From Augochlora pura (taxonomy: Eukaryota > Arthropoda > Insecta > Hymenoptera > Halictidae): a stretch of 64,000 nucleotides of DNA. Location: assembly GCF_028453695.1 (NCBI RefSeq), contig NC_135775.1:17022545-17086544 (forward strand), given 5' to 3'. The notes beneath the pieces are model-generated. The model was not told the DNA's origin. It saw only the letters and a program-made list of their open reading frames with translations, and did no database searches. Shown in pieces: positions 45,564 to 58,176 of this stretch. Positions within the stretch are counted from its first letter, which is position 1. Each line of letters starts with the position of its first letter. Position numbers and translations under genes: made by a program.

Positions 45564-47784
45564 TCGAGGGAGGAAACGCGAACAAGTCTACGCAGGAACA
45601 AGGAAAGAGGAGTCAGCGGGAGTACAAGCTAAAACATCAATCATCACCCACCTAACACCGCCATTAATTACAGCGGACGTAGATGGTCTACTAGACCCTC
45701 CTACGTTTCTAACACGAGGACTGTTAAACGCGTATCAGGCGAGAACGACGAAAAGCTGGCTAGTAATACGAGCTTTCGCTAAAGCTTGTCATCTAAATAC
45801 TTTCAACGACTGTTCTAAATATACAGACTGACTTATGCGGTCGTTTTGTGCGCCACTATGCACCACCTTGTACAGCATATGCAGCTAGAATTACAGAAAC
45901 GTGTGCTCTCTCTCTCTCTCTCTCTCTCGCCCCCACACGAACGCCGAATTTTATTACATAAACATTTTGTAAACGGAGCGTTTTACTTGAAACATAATAT
46001 TCAAGCGCCGTCATTACCGATAAACGAGCGTCTCGATTTTCGCGTGTAAAATGAATTTTTTGAGGTGTTGCCTTTTAATACTTTAACTACCGGCGGTTGT
46101 AATTAACTTATTAATATAGCAAATTAATAGTTGGGTGTTTTTGAAGAATATTTCTCAGAAGCAACGGCAATTTCATTTACACATCAATCAATTACTTGGA
46201 GTTACACTGTGAGATAGCTTCTCCGGAAATTAATGTTTAATATTGCAGCCATGAAACCAATTAGGATTATTATAATAACGTTTAATAATTTAATTAACGT
46301 GACGAATGCTATATGGATATTAATACGAGTCACTCCGTGTGCCTCATTTATTTAAATCAGCTATCTCTGTTCCAATATAATCTTAAAACTTTTCAAACTA
46401 TTGTTGCAGTACGTTATACAATAATTATTTATAAACGATACACTGCTCAAGAAATTATAGCATACACAAATTTCGGATTTCAAGTTTGCTGCACCCTTAC
46501 ACCACTATAACCCCTGAGGTTATGATTGTCCCATCGAAAATTAACAAGTTTAGCAAAATGATTAACATATGGTTTCAAGCTTTCGTTTAAAAAGAATGCT
46601 GCGATGATTTTTCACGAAGATATCGTAAATCAAAGTTGGTGAATCTTAATCCAAAATTTGTTCTATTTTATAATTTCATTAAGTATTATATTTCCGCTTT
46701 GCTTTAATCTCGGTATTATATACAACGTAATATCTTCTTTTCAGGCAGAAATTTGTTCGACTAATAAATAAATAAATATCGTTTCAACCGCGATAATTGA
46801 GGCGTCGAGATGAGGATACGGTCCAAAAGGAATTAGGTATCTCTAATCGTTCATAGTTTCGCGCGAGTCCCGAAACATCTGAGAACGATCCAGCGCCATT
46901 ACGTTACTAAAAATAGATTTAGTAATAGACGTCGCCGGTATGGTGACAGTTCGTAGTGAATCGTTTGGGGTCGGGAATGTCGAGTAGCGTTTTCCTCGTT
47001 CGGCGATGGAGAGGCGGCACAAGGTACAAGGCGCAAGTGTCCGGACGATAGTATATTTGTCAAGGGCGAAGAGAAAGGACCCCGGAGAGGAAGGGACGAA
47101 GGCAGTTTCAACTTTCGACCACGTGTGTCTCGCATTACGGACGTCCAGCACTTTTTTCCCCTGACTCCTCGAAATTTTGCGCACATGCCTGAACAGCGTG
47201 GCCGAGAGTGCGCGGCCGGGCCCACCGCCGTCAATTATTATCGGTCTCGAGTGACCACTTCCGGTCTTCTTTCACCAGCAACCTCTCCCGCCTAACCGTG
47301 CAACTACTCCCGATCGAAATTCGATCACCTGACTCCGTCTCTTCACCGACGGTGATTTCGTGCTTTCTGTTTCCTCTTGACGCGGCCCGCCCGGCCATTC
47401 ACTCTGCCCGGCACATCAATTTTTATTCGACCGTTTCTTTTATCGCTTTTTATGCTTGCACGTTCGATGGCAGCGGCGGGAGGGAGAGCCGCCCTGCGAT
47501 GTCGAGCCACTGCTTTTCATCTCGCCGAGAATGCTCCTCTTTTTTTTTTAATCTTACTTTTCATTTCGATGTTAATTACCGGGCTTTCGTTTTATTTAAT
47601 TTCGTCGAATTGTTACGGGTTTAATAAATGAGATTCAATCGATTTCGTCGCACGAATATTTAATAATTTGTTTGACATTGTTAGGTGAAATAGGCTCGTT
47701 TCGTTACTTTGTTCGAATTTATTCGAAATTTAGTCGTTTCGTGTGAAAGGGTTATCTGTATGTATTTATCTTTGTATTTGTAAT
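45564..47784. other. Noncoding stretch with GC-rich block
   Basis: Frames include 45550-45831(+), which lacks an ATG at its start, and overlapping frames in the GC-rich block 46800-47620 on both strands. None is recognised. A CT microsatellite lies at 45906-45932. Confidence 0.4.
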
Positions 47785-48110
47785 CAGAGTTGGGCATTGT
47801 TCGAATTGTTTCAAGTAAATATCTAACCAAGATGAGTGTTCGAATGAATTGTTTTTAGATTAACAACGATTCGTTGTAAATTGTTCTATCCATGTAATCG
47901 ATTAATTCTTATTAGATTGAATTGTCATTTTTATTGAAACTTCAAAAATTCATTATTCGAATGAATTCTTAGTCGAATAAAATTTGATTCGGATGAACAT
48001 CTATTGAAATAAATTTTCATTCGGTCGGATATTTATTCAATAATGATGAATAAAATTTTTGTATGACTATGTTTATAACTGCAATGAAATAATAAGAAAG
48101 GACAATAAAA
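47785..48110. repeat. Dispersed GAGTTGGGCA repeat, loose copy 3
   Basis: Starts with GAGTTGGGCATTGTTCGAAT and continues as ATTCGAATGAATT / GAATAAAATTTGATTCGGAT-type sequence like 1560-1910. Order is only partly conserved. Confidence 0.4.
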
Positions 48111-48701
48111 AATTAATAAATTTTCATAAACCAAATGAGAATAAGGTTAGAAATTAAATACCTATTGAATAGAAATGTTCAAAATTACTATTCATTTCAG
48201 AAGAATGTTTAAAAAGCATTATCAACACGCACCTATCATCGTGACCGGAAGATAGTAAAAATTAAAAGCGACATTCATTTTCAATTTAGATAAAAAATTA
48301 CAGTCGTAACTTCTCCGCCTTCTAGAAACAGAATACGATATCGCAATAAAAATCTGAAGAACGAAAGTTGGCCCAAATATTTTAATAAGACCGCGCAGAT
48401 AACTCACGTTTTCAATCAGAGGTAGACATGAGTCACAACTGTTGGTTCATTAAGTCGCATGATTTATGAACATAAATACAAAAATACGCGTTTCATCTTC
48501 TCTCATTCGTTGCACAATCCAGCACGAATGTACCATTAATTCACGATCCGGAAATGGAACTTTTATTCGATCGATATTCCAGATAATCAATGGTTTTGTT
48601 AGCCATATTGTTAATCTGTCCTACTATTTCGAATCGAATTTTTCTGAAACATAGTTGTACACGGCAAACATTTTACAATACAACAGAAATTAATTTTATA
48701 T

Positions 48702-48819
48702 CAACACAATTATTCTGAAAATAATTTTGTCTCAATACAAATATTCTGAAAATGATTTTATCACAACATAAATATTCTGAAAATAATTTGACCCTAACAC
48801 AAATATTCTGAAAATATTT
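48702..48819. repeat. 31-bp minisatellite (3.8 units)
   Basis: Tandem CAAYACAAATATTCTGAAAA + TRATTTTGTCT units, related in sequence to the AAATATTCTG part of the 74-bp repeat at 45278. Confidence 0.8.
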
Positions 48820-48878
48820 AAAAGTTGTTGAAAATAATGTAACTGTTAATTAAAGTGCAAAATTTTTCCAATGAAATA

Positions 48879-49130
48879 TTCACCCTTTGCATTACCACTT
48901 CCCTTCACCCTACGTTAATTATCACTTATCTATCTTCAATATTTGACTTAATAGGACCAGATAATACTTGTTTCTTGTATTGCCTTTATTTAGTTTTGTT
49001 CGTAGACTTCGATAACAGAAAAATTCAATTTGATTTCAATTTAGAAGAAATTAATAATATTGATATTTGGTAGATCTTACACAGAATCTTTATAATGAGT
49101 CTGACTCTTTATTATAGTTCTAGGGATTAA
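48879..49130 (+). mobile_element. Family-A TTAA MITE, copy A3
   Basis: Left end TTCACCCTTTGCATTACC (TTAA mutated), right end ATTATAGTTCTAGGGATTAA. Interior AATAGGACCAGATAATACTT, GACTTCGATAACAGA and GAGTCTGACTC matches A4. 252 bp. Flanked by the two halves of repeat J. The 72-codon frame here is accidental. Confidence 0.8.
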
Positions 49131-49180
49131 CTGTGATAAAACAATTTTGGGCAATTGCTGTATACACAGACCACGTGTCT

Positions 49181-51760
49181 CGATATTTTTAGCAATTGAT
49201 ATAGCAATATCATAGCGATATTAATATAGCAATTGATGATATAGCAATTTTTAATGATGCCATTATAATGAAAACACTCAACCATTGTTCCACGCTATTT
49301 TGATAGTTCGCACAGTATACCAAACATACTACCGACGAAACCACTACTTTGTCGGCGTCAGAAGGTGGTTGAACACAAACAGTACCCCGAAGCGCTTGCA
49401 GCCACTCGTTCGTGTTATGATTTCGATTTACGTCTAGCGCAGCAAGCAGTCGGTGTCCTAAACCAAAAAAAAAAACGTCCTAATCCAAAAAGACGACCAT
49501 GCGACGAGAACAGAGCACGCTCTCGTCTATTAATAGATAATCTCTTCCAGATCCAACCACGATGGAAAAAGTGCTTGGGAGAAGCCCGCGTGGATCCGAA
49601 AAAAAAACCGACTGACCACGTGCAGCCGTACACGTGACGTCGTGGGAAAAGCCAAGATATGATTAAAAAAATGTGGTTTAAAAGAGAGACCGAGAACGAC
49701 GGCGACGCCGTAACCCCACCGTCGCGACCCAAATCTCGAGACTAAATCTCGAGACTAAATCTGATCATCCCTTCTTCTTTCGCTCCGAGAAATACACCTT
49801 ACGTCATCGATCGACTTTTTAATCCTACAGTGATACGTTAAAACTTCTACTTTACAATACATTTTATTTTACGCATAAATGACAATTACATACACTGAAT
49901 AAAATCGAATTAAATGGTAACTCGATATATTGTTAGTAAATGGTGTTTGGAAAAAATGTTGCTTAATGATATTTAATGAAACTTTTACTTAATGATATTT
50001 CAAATAAATGTTACTAAATTATATTTGAAGATAACATTAGCGATTAATATTTGAAGGAAGTTTTGTTAAATGATATTTTTTATATTGTTAAATGATAGGT
50101 TTCCCATTTTTTATTTCATAATTATTGAAGTCGTAAAGCTGTTTTCATTAAAAATTGTTAAATATATTACTTTACTCAGGCATGCGCTATTATAAATATT
50201 TAATAAAAATTTTAATAAATTCTATCTTGTAATTCTTACAAGACAACTTTTGTTAGTTGTTTTTAGAACATGATACTGAATAAAATTTGCATGAAACGTT
50301 ACTAAATGAAAGTTATTTAGAATTATTCAATTAGTTCGTGCTCTGGGCGATAAACGATTAATATGCACAGTAACGTTTCACTGAAGAACGTATGTAATCT
50401 ATATGGCTTATTAAATTTCAATGGAGGAACTCACCCCGTATCGCGAACGAACACCGCATCAATGAAGTCCTTGATGTCACTGGCTTCTCGATGAATCTAA
50501 AACAAAAAGTTAAGATCATATATCTGAATCTTCATTCGGGATTCATTAATTTAATAAACATTTAGTCGATCGTGGTTTGGAGCGGAACAAAATTGTTTAA
50601 TCTGTGATATTTGTAAAACATTTGATTTGCATTGGTCTTTAAATGATTTATAAATAATACATTATAAAAGTAATATACTACAGTGTAATATTATAGCGTA
50701 AATAATATACTACAAAATTATGAAAGCAATATAAAAGATTTGATATTAGTGCAGTTAATTAATTACAAATCTAATGATTAAATAAAAGTAATATACTATA
50801 TTGTAATATTATAGCGTAAATAATATACCACAAAAATTTAAAAGCAATATAAAAGATTAGATATTTCCTCCATTTCGAACTTTATAAAAATGACAGAAAA
50901 GGTAGACATCAATAAAACTTACTGTTTAAATTTTCATTACAATCTCAAATAAGAAGATTGAAAAAAAAGATCTTTATCTTTTTCTTTGTTATTTTGATCA
51001 AATATAATTTTTAATATAATTTTTACTATAATTTTAAACTAGTCAGTTTAAAATGAAAACCAAATGATTTTTATTCGATTTTAAAGAAGTTATTGCCAGG
51101 GCATTTTGCAAGTTTCGACATAATAAAAATCGGACATTGAAAAAATCTATAACATCAAATTTTATTATTATAAATACTAGATATTTACAGGATTTAAACA
51201 ATATATAATGGATACGTACACATTAGTTAACACATTCCACATATTATTAACGCTTCTAGATAAGTGGGTACGTTTATGGATTTCCTCTAGAGCCACGGAA
51301 ATATTTGCTAACAAAAGTGCAGGGGGGTCGAAGAATGGGTAACCCTACGATGCCGTTTGAATCGCTGCAAGTAATTCGAAGAAGTTGCCATTTTTTGCCC
51401 GATGGGCATCCCTTGTAAATCGGCCTTAGCCGTCCTTAGAATTGCGCGCCGCCTTGCAGCACGGTTTGAAATTCGAACGCAATTGTCCCGCCCGTAAATT
51501 CATCTGGAATATCCAGTTTCATCGTTAAAAACTTAAATTGGGAGAAACCTTTCCGTTCTCAAATTGCGATAGGCAGGTAAATATCACGTTTCATGGGTTA
51601 TTAATCAGACGAAACCTCACATCGTAACCCCGTGAAACTTTACTCGCGATTTATTCCGTCGAATCCTTGCTTCTGCACCATCGTGATTCCATTGATTGCA
51701 GAAGTCACCTCCCCCCCCCAAAAAAATTAAAGTTATGCGATCGGCACGGTAGATTCAGTG
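49181..51760. other. Noncoding stretch
   Basis: A GC-richer patch at 49330-49760 holds opposing 90- and 105-codon frames with no recognised domain; the rest is AT-rich. A block near 50640-50740 is repeated near 50770-50860 (AAAGTAATATACTAYA, TAATATTATAGCGTAAATAA, GCAATATAAAAGATT), a local duplication of about 130 bp. Confidence 0.45.
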
Positions 51761-52206
51761 TTAACACATGTACGTTTGCATAATTAAAATTCGTCATTTC
51801 GCAAACAATCACCAATAGCTAAATGACGAAAATTCGTTATTATATATTATAGTATAATGTATATTTAATACGTATATATGTATATTTAAACGTCATTATA
51901 TATCATAGTATATTACAGAAAATAATTGATTTGCGTTCTTTTAATTTTGAATAGCGCTTGTCTAGCGAATTCTTAAGCGCTTGGATGTTCGGATATTATG
52001 TAACTTCAGAAAGCAATGAATAAAAATTAAGAAGTTATATATAAAGACAAATCTGTTTTATATCATTTTCCAAAATTTCACTGAAATATATATGATATCT
52101 AACAAGTTACATTGTTTTTATAGAGACCATATCATTTCTATAGATTGTGTCACAAAATGGCGGCACTTTGTGAATGCCAGTGTAACAAATTACTGGACTA
52201 TGTTAA
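51761..52206 (+). mobile_element. Family-D TTAA MITE, copy D3
   Basis: Left TTAACACATGTACGTT, right GACTATGTTAA. 446 bp. Shares with D1 AAGCGCTTGGATRTTR, GTAACTTCAGAAAGCAA and AAAATTTCACTGRAA, and with D2 AAACAATCACCAA and TTTGTGAATG. D1 and D2 are each deleted relative to this copy in different places. Confidence 0.8.
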
Positions 52207-52850
52207 AAGAACAAATTATCGAATTTCTGACTATTGGTAAACATAAATGAAAAAAGCATTCTTTTCATAAACCTTCTTAGTTTTCCCATGAACTATACAG
52301 TCTTCTTAAATTATTATCATGTAAAATATGTTTTATAATCAATTGTAATGGCGTCAAAAAGAACATACACTGATAAAATAAAAGTAACATTAAGGAGAAA
52401 GACTAATTATTAGTTTTTACAACAGAAATCGTACGACAAACATACTATTTCAGTTTAGAAATGTATATACTGTATGCTATTCGATATTCGGTAGATAAAG
52501 AAATATTTAGTTAAAGTCATTCAATTATTAAAGCCCTCTAACAATAAATCGTGTGACTTTATCTAAATATCAGTGTCACGAAAATGATATATTATAAAAA
52601 TAGTAAATGTATTATTCCTAAATTTACACGCATCGTGGTTATCTTTAGCTACAACAAATAAAAAACAAAACAGAACGCTAAAGTTATTAACATTGAACCT
52701 TAAAACATTTGTTAATACTTCTCAAAGTGAATAAATTGTAATCGAACGATTTCATAATAACGAATCTACAATATTAACATAGAGTTAATAGAAAACGCAA
52801 AGAAAATCGCAGCAAATTTAAAACATTAAAACGTTTCCTAGAAATCGAAC
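52207..52850. other. AT-rich noncoding stretch
   Basis: Nothing identified. Confidence 0.55.
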
Positions 52851-54000
52851 GCGCGCGCCGCTTTCGAGGAACGCGTTCCAGATATGGGAAAAAAAATCTG
52901 GAGCATAATCCGACAAATGGTCAATAATCTGTGAACCGTATTCACGCGTACGCGTATAGCCGGAGCAAGCCGGAGAAGGGTTGGACAGTTATCGCTGGCT
53001 GGAATCGAAGAACCTGTACACTCGTGAGTGCAGTTTTTTCTGTTCCCGTGCGTCTTGATTTCCGAGCAAATCCATTACTACCTAAGGGGAGGGGGGAGGG
53101 GGGCGGGGAGGGGAGGGGAGGGGGCCTTAAGATCTCGCTAGAAAAAATGAATGAAGGTACCCGCGGACAGCAAAAGGGGGCAGAGAAGAGGGGTCCACCT
53201 GTTGCTGCGGCAACCCTGATCCCGCTTCTTTCTAATCTGGCCTAAAAACATCGTAGATTCACGCATTAGCCCTGCTACCACTGTTACACCTAACCGAGAG
53301 GAGGACCCCGGGCCGCTCTCTTTCATTTCTTCCTTTCCTTTTCTTGTTTTTTTTTTTTCTTTTTTTTCTTCTGTTCGTTCTGGTAACATTATACGCGGTC
53401 GCACCTGCGATTGCTGCTCCCCTCCTCCCCACCCCGCCCCGGTTGTCGTACGGAATGGAAGAGGTCTGGGAGGGGGGGTGGGGGAAGAAAGGTGGAGAGA
53501 TAACCAAGCGGACACAAGCAAACCATTCCAATCCACTACTCGAATTACTATAATTTCTTCCTCTGGTCGATGCTAGAGAAGCAGTTTTCGTCGCCGCCGG
53601 CCAGGAAACGTTACACAATACAAACGCGATTCCCTTTTTTTTCCTCCTTCTTCTTCTTCTTCTTCTTTATCCCTCGCGGTGTCTTCCACCGAGATCTCGC
53701 AAAGATCTGTAATCCCGACATCCGGTTTCACGTTTCTCGACGGTCGGCCGAGTTCGCATTGTCCACCGGCGACTCCTTATTCCCGACAAATGACTCACGG
53801 GGATCACCCGCGGAGACAGTGTTGGACAAATATGTATAGAACCGGATCGAGGACGCGCGGACGATCCAGCGAGGACGCATCTGCCGGACCGGAGATGATA
53901 CTGATCGATTATCGGCTGGCTAACAATCCAACCTGTAATGAAACCTTGGGAGTCTCGCTATGAAACTTGCCAGACCGTAACGCAACGCTGGCGAGTTTTG
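52851..54000. other. GC-rich block with purine and pyrimidine tracts
   Basis: Contains the G-run cluster at 53086-53125, poly-T/CT tracts at about 53335-53375 and 53630-53665, and several overlapping frames on both strands (up to 132 codons, Lys/Arg/Gly-rich, produced by the tracts). No supportable gene. Confidence 0.4.
53086..53125 (+). repeat. G-run cluster with strong G-quadruplex potential
   Basis: Seven runs of four or more G separated by A or C single bases within 40 bp. Confidence 0.75.
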
Positions 54001-54092
54001 TTAAATCATTTTTTTGGTGACACCATTGTGATCTATATCGACGGAGGTAAGACCGGAAGTGGAGAGCTAGCGGGTACTACGCGGTGCTGTCC

Positions 54093-54664
54093 TTAACCTC
54101 TTGCACTACGATTTCTTTCGCGCTGCGTTGATTAGCACTTATTTGTCCTTAACACGTTGAATGCCACGGGGGTCACTGGTGACCGGCACTGAACTTGGCA
54201 GTGACGCCATGGGGGCCACCGGTGACCGGCGCGCTCAGATTGATGAAAATATATATAATTTAAACAAATGACAATACTTATAATTTTTTTATTATCATCA
54301 TCGTTGACGTAGTGGTGTGAGGAAATGAATGCCTTATAAAACATCTGAAAATAGTTTTATTTATACATGAAATATAGTTTTATTATGTGACATTATATGT
54401 ATCGCATAATAGAAAATTCATCGTGGCGCCACGGACAATTCCTGTAAAATAGGCGCGGCATTCAACGTGTTAATATCTTTACTAATAGGACCAGACAATT
54501 TTTGTTTCTTTTATTGCCTTTATGTGCTTTTATTTCTAGACTTTGATAAGAGAAGAATTTATCTTGACTTCGATGTAGAAGAAATTAATAATGTTCATAT
54601 TTAGCAGATCTTGTATGAAATCTGTAACACGAGTCTGACTCGTTATTATAGTGATAGGGGTTAA
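54093..54664 (+). mobile_element. Family-A TTAA MITE, copy A4, split by element C
   Basis: Left TTAACCTCTTGCACTACG, right TTATTATAGTGATAGGGGTTAA read in two parts. Total 572 bp; removing the nested element C with one TTAA leaves 251 bp, the size of intact A copies (251-254 bp). The two halves align continuously with the reverse complement of A5. Confidence 0.9.
54149..54473. mobile_element. Family-C TTAA MITE nested in A4
   Basis: Perfect 17-bp inverted termini TTAACACGTTGAATGCC / GGCATTCAACGTGTTAA including TTAA target copies. 325 bp, noncoding. Near the left end a GTCACTGGTGAC palindrome with its GGCCACCGGTGACC variant occurs twice. The empty site is visible in A5, where the same position reads GACCTTAATAT. 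A lone GGCCCTCAACGTGTTAA at about 6825-6841 may be a relic end. Confidence 0.92.
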
Positions 54665-54817
54665 TTGAATACCTTAGGAAAAGTTAGTCTGATTAAGCAT
54701 TCTTCAGTCTCTACTGTCTTTACTGCAAAGTAAATGCTTGAATAAACTAAGCGTTAAATATTCCGCATTTGCACATTGCTATCAATTTCCTCATTCTCGC
54801 CAACTCTCCAAACTTAA

Positions 54818-55071
54818 TTAACCCCTTGCACTATAATAACGAGACAGACTCGTGACAAAGATAATCGTGTAAGATCTACTAAATTAATAAATTATTCATT
54901 TCTTCTAAATCGAAATAAAATTGAATTCCTCTGTTATCAAAGTCTAGAAACGGAAGTGAATAAAGACAATAGAAGAAACAAAAATGATCTGCTCCTATTA
55001 AGAAAAATATTAAGGTCGAATCAGTGCTAATTAACGCAACGTAAAAGGAGTCGTAGAGTGTAAGGGGTTAA
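54818..55071 (-). mobile_element. Family-A TTAA MITE, intact copy A5
   Basis: TTAACCCCTTGCACTATA at the left, GTGTAAGGGGTTAA at the right; 254 bp, inverted relative to A4. The best uninterrupted family member in the window and a useful reference for the nested copies. Confidence 0.9.
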
Positions 55072-55144
55072 GAAAATCTCTCCAAAAATCGACTTGTCAT
55101 GCTAAATGCAAGCATTATCTTATTGAAATTAGAAATAAAATGTA

Positions 55145-55323
55145 TTAACCCTTTACACTCGAGCCGCGACTTCGAGGCACCATTAAAATTGTTGTACAAT
55201 GTTCCAAAATTATTTTTATAGATACTGCTACAACTTAGATTTAGAAAATTGTTAAATGTGTTACTGTTACATGAATCGCGAGACGAAATTTCATATGCAT
55301 ATTTGTGCACTTTCATTTGTGCA
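55145..55323 (+). mobile_element. Family-B TTAA MITE, 3'-truncated copy B3
   Basis: TTAACCCTTTACACTCGAGC followed by CATTAAAATTGTTGTACAAT and TTTCATATGCATA as in B2; the right terminus is missing, ending near an A-run. Confidence 0.75.
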
Positions 55324-55445
55324 ATGAAAAAAAAAACAAACTGAAGAAAATAGATGAATTAAGTTCAGAAAGCCGTGAGTTTTTATTTACAGATATCTTT
55401 TTCTTTAACTATCTGCCTTAGACCTGTTGGACCTATCTTCAAAGT

Positions 55446-55696
55446 TTAACCCTTTTCACTATTACGTCTTTCAGAGCTACGTTAATTACGACTGTTCCAT
55501 CCTTAATTATTTCCTCGATGTAACGAGATGATTCCAGTGTCCTGATTGTTCTTGTTTACTTTCATTCTCAGATTTCGATGACAGGGGATTCAAATTACGT
55601 TTCGATTTAATAGGTATGATAATCAGCCATATCTATCGAATCGTGCACGTAACATTCGTTACGAGTCTGACTCGTTGTTATAGTGCAAGGGGATAA
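55446..55696 (+). mobile_element. Family-A TTAA MITE, copy A6
   Basis: TTAACCCTTTTCACTATTAC at the left; GAGTCTGACTCGTTGTTATA then GTGCAAGGGGATAA at the right (TTAA mutated to ATAA). 251 bp. Confidence 0.85.
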
Positions 55697-56445
55697 AGGT
55701 GTTGATATTTTCTAGGTATATATATTTAATTATTTATCATAAGAACACTGAGAATATTACAATCGTGAACATGACGGACATGAAGTGAACACACAGAGAA
55801 CAGAAGAGGAAGAACAAACGAAAGGCGTGACGCCTAAGCGGAGGGGAATCGTCGCGCGTCCTTATTGCTAGATAACATTAAGGATTATCTTCAACAAAAG
55901 GTATATTATTCATTTTTCCGTTTCTGATAATGAACAAGAAATAAGAAAATAAGGAAATAATGAATAAGGAAAGCCTGAAAATCATAGTCACCGTCGACTG
56001 CGGATTTTGTAAAGAGTCTTTAAACAACAGTCCGTGACACTGGCATTATTCCATCTCTCCTTACAAAAATTTAGAGAAACGTAATCCAAGATTGTCCAAA
56101 CAAATCTCATCAATCTCAAAACGCAACGTCTCGATGAGTCTTTGCAACAATTCTGCAAAGATGTGAAAAAGAAGATCGAACAAAATACCAGAAGAACGAA
56201 TTAAAAATGCGAAAACCAAGTCGAAAGATTTGTATATCTTGCATGAAGATCATCAGCTTTCCTTTAATCACCGGCGGACACGTGACACGGATGACGCGTC
56301 GGCCTACCTAATGTCCTGCGATTGTTGCTGAGCACGGATGTTTCTCCCTTAACCTAATCGATCTTAAACGCAGCGAACGGCTGAATAGCTGATTTCTTGA
56401 AAAATCCTGGTCAGAGACATAAATTCCGGGTCACGACAAAGAGAC

Positions 56446-56504
<59 letters not shown>

Positions 56505-58102
56505 AGAGAGAGACGGGTCGAGGGTCGAAGGATTTGACTGCGCCCCCCTCGTGCCCCGTGTACACCCACGCAGCGAGGGCAAACAAGAGACAAGATGGGA
56601 CAGATTCCTACGGGTAACCATAACAACCACCGTGGCCTGCCACAATGGGGAGCATGCAGCACTGTTGGCCCATAGGCTGAATGGATTTTCCGCGAGGTCG
56701 AGCAAACACAAGCAAACATAGGGGCGTCTCGATCCTCGTCCTCCCTTTTGCCAAGCCTCGCGCAGGGACAATCCCTCCTTCTTTACCTTCCTACCATTCC
56801 CGTCGTTGAGGAGTCACTCATTGTGCCCACCTATGGGAACCACTGACAACTATTTCGCTCGCGAACATGTGTACGTACTGGAAATCCATTTAGCCGGTGA
56901 TGGATTAAGAGACACGGGACAAATGGCGGGCTAAACGAGCTCTTCCTACCCGCCGCGCCACTTTTCATGGGGCGAGGATGATTTAATCGAGGAAATCGTG
57001 ACGCGTTCTATGCTCGGCGAGATTTAGCCTCTTAGGCACGGATGAATTCTGCGCGAATGAAGTTTCTCATAAGTAAATTACCATTTTTTCTTAATATATA
57101 TATTTTTAGTACAATATTTAGTATATGCAGTATTAGTTATATATAATTTTTTTTGTTAGTGTATTGTATATATACACAGTGAACCACGAGATCGCGAGGT
57201 GAAAATTGAAACGCAAAATATAGTCCACGTTAGGAAGCGTACACATAAAACCGTAAAAATCTATTTGATGTATTATTCACTAGATGACGGTGAAAGGGTG
57301 TATGCATTGCTGAAAATGGATCTAAATGGGAATCCAAAATAATTCCTCGATTTTCTTTTATTCGAATAGTATTAATTCTTCGACATAGATTATTCTATCT
57401 ATACCTTCGCATAACTCTCAAACTTATTCGAATAGAAATTGTAAAATTATTCGAACAATCATGCAAAGAATTGTTAATCTTTTACATTCACGTTTGCATA
57501 ATTTTATATGAATATACGATATTGAAATGAATGCATTTGGTTCGATTTCAACCACTCGTAGAATTATAATTAAACCAACTTTCCAAAACTTTCCACCCCT
57601 CGTTCGGAAATTATTAATTGACACGTGCTACCCTAATTTCACCGAACGTCAGAAAGGTTCGATTATTCGTGACACGTGACCGCGTAGCATAGAATCAGTG
57701 TTAACGCATAAAAAGGAGGTCAGTTATTTCGGCGTTCGTGCATATTCATATATTAAATCTTAATTATCGCTGTCACCCTAATTCCCCGGGAACGGCTCGT
57801 TAATTTCACTTGCTCCATCGGTAATGAGAACTCATCAGAGAATTTACGGAAAGGCAGTAAATCTCATTATTCGGTAGTTAAACGAAATTCTTTTACGGTC
57901 GTCGTAACTGGACGCCTCCAGCTGCCTCGAAACTGTTACGCTTCCTTTAAGACCAATTAGCCCCGGGACTCGTCGATATTCCTTATACGGCGGACGTTAG
58001 GCAAACGGCTCGTTAGAAACTGGACACTTCGAGTAGTCGGATAACAGCTTTACGGGCGACGGAATCGATGACTCTATCCACGATCGTGCCTACTTGCGTT
58101 AT
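55697..58102. other. Noncoding stretch
   Basis: Mixed composition. A long GA microsatellite lies at 56450-56513. A minus-strand GCATAAA-type motif core lies at 55992-56012 (CGACTGCGGATTTTGTAAAG). The minus-strand frames of 90-135 codons at 56364-56771 include the GA repeat translated as Ser-Leu runs and are not credible. Confidence 0.45.
56450..56513 (+). repeat. (GA)n microsatellite
   Basis: About 64 bp of GA repeat with one GCGC interruption. Confidence 0.95.
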
Positions 58103-58176
58103 ACAGGGTGTCTAAAAAACGTCATTCGTAATCGAGAAATGAGGAGTACCTCGGTTCGTTTGAAGCAACACTTTCC

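Noticed and set aside
48855..49073. 72-codon + strand frame
   Set aside because: Lies inside MITE A3 and is not kept in other A copies.
9891..49648. Perfect CGTGGGAA (Su(H)-type) sites at 9891, 13180(-) and 49641
   Set aside because: About two such 8-mers are expected by chance in 64 kb, and none is near the Bearded-class promoter; the TGTGAGAA at 34737 is equally unremarkable.
56310..56340. GATTGTTGCT resembling part of miR-315
   Set aside because: Only about ten bases match and no hairpin of pre-miRNA type was evident.
56364..56771. 135- and 90-codon minus-strand frames
   Set aside because: Their long Leu-Ser runs are the translated GA microsatellite.
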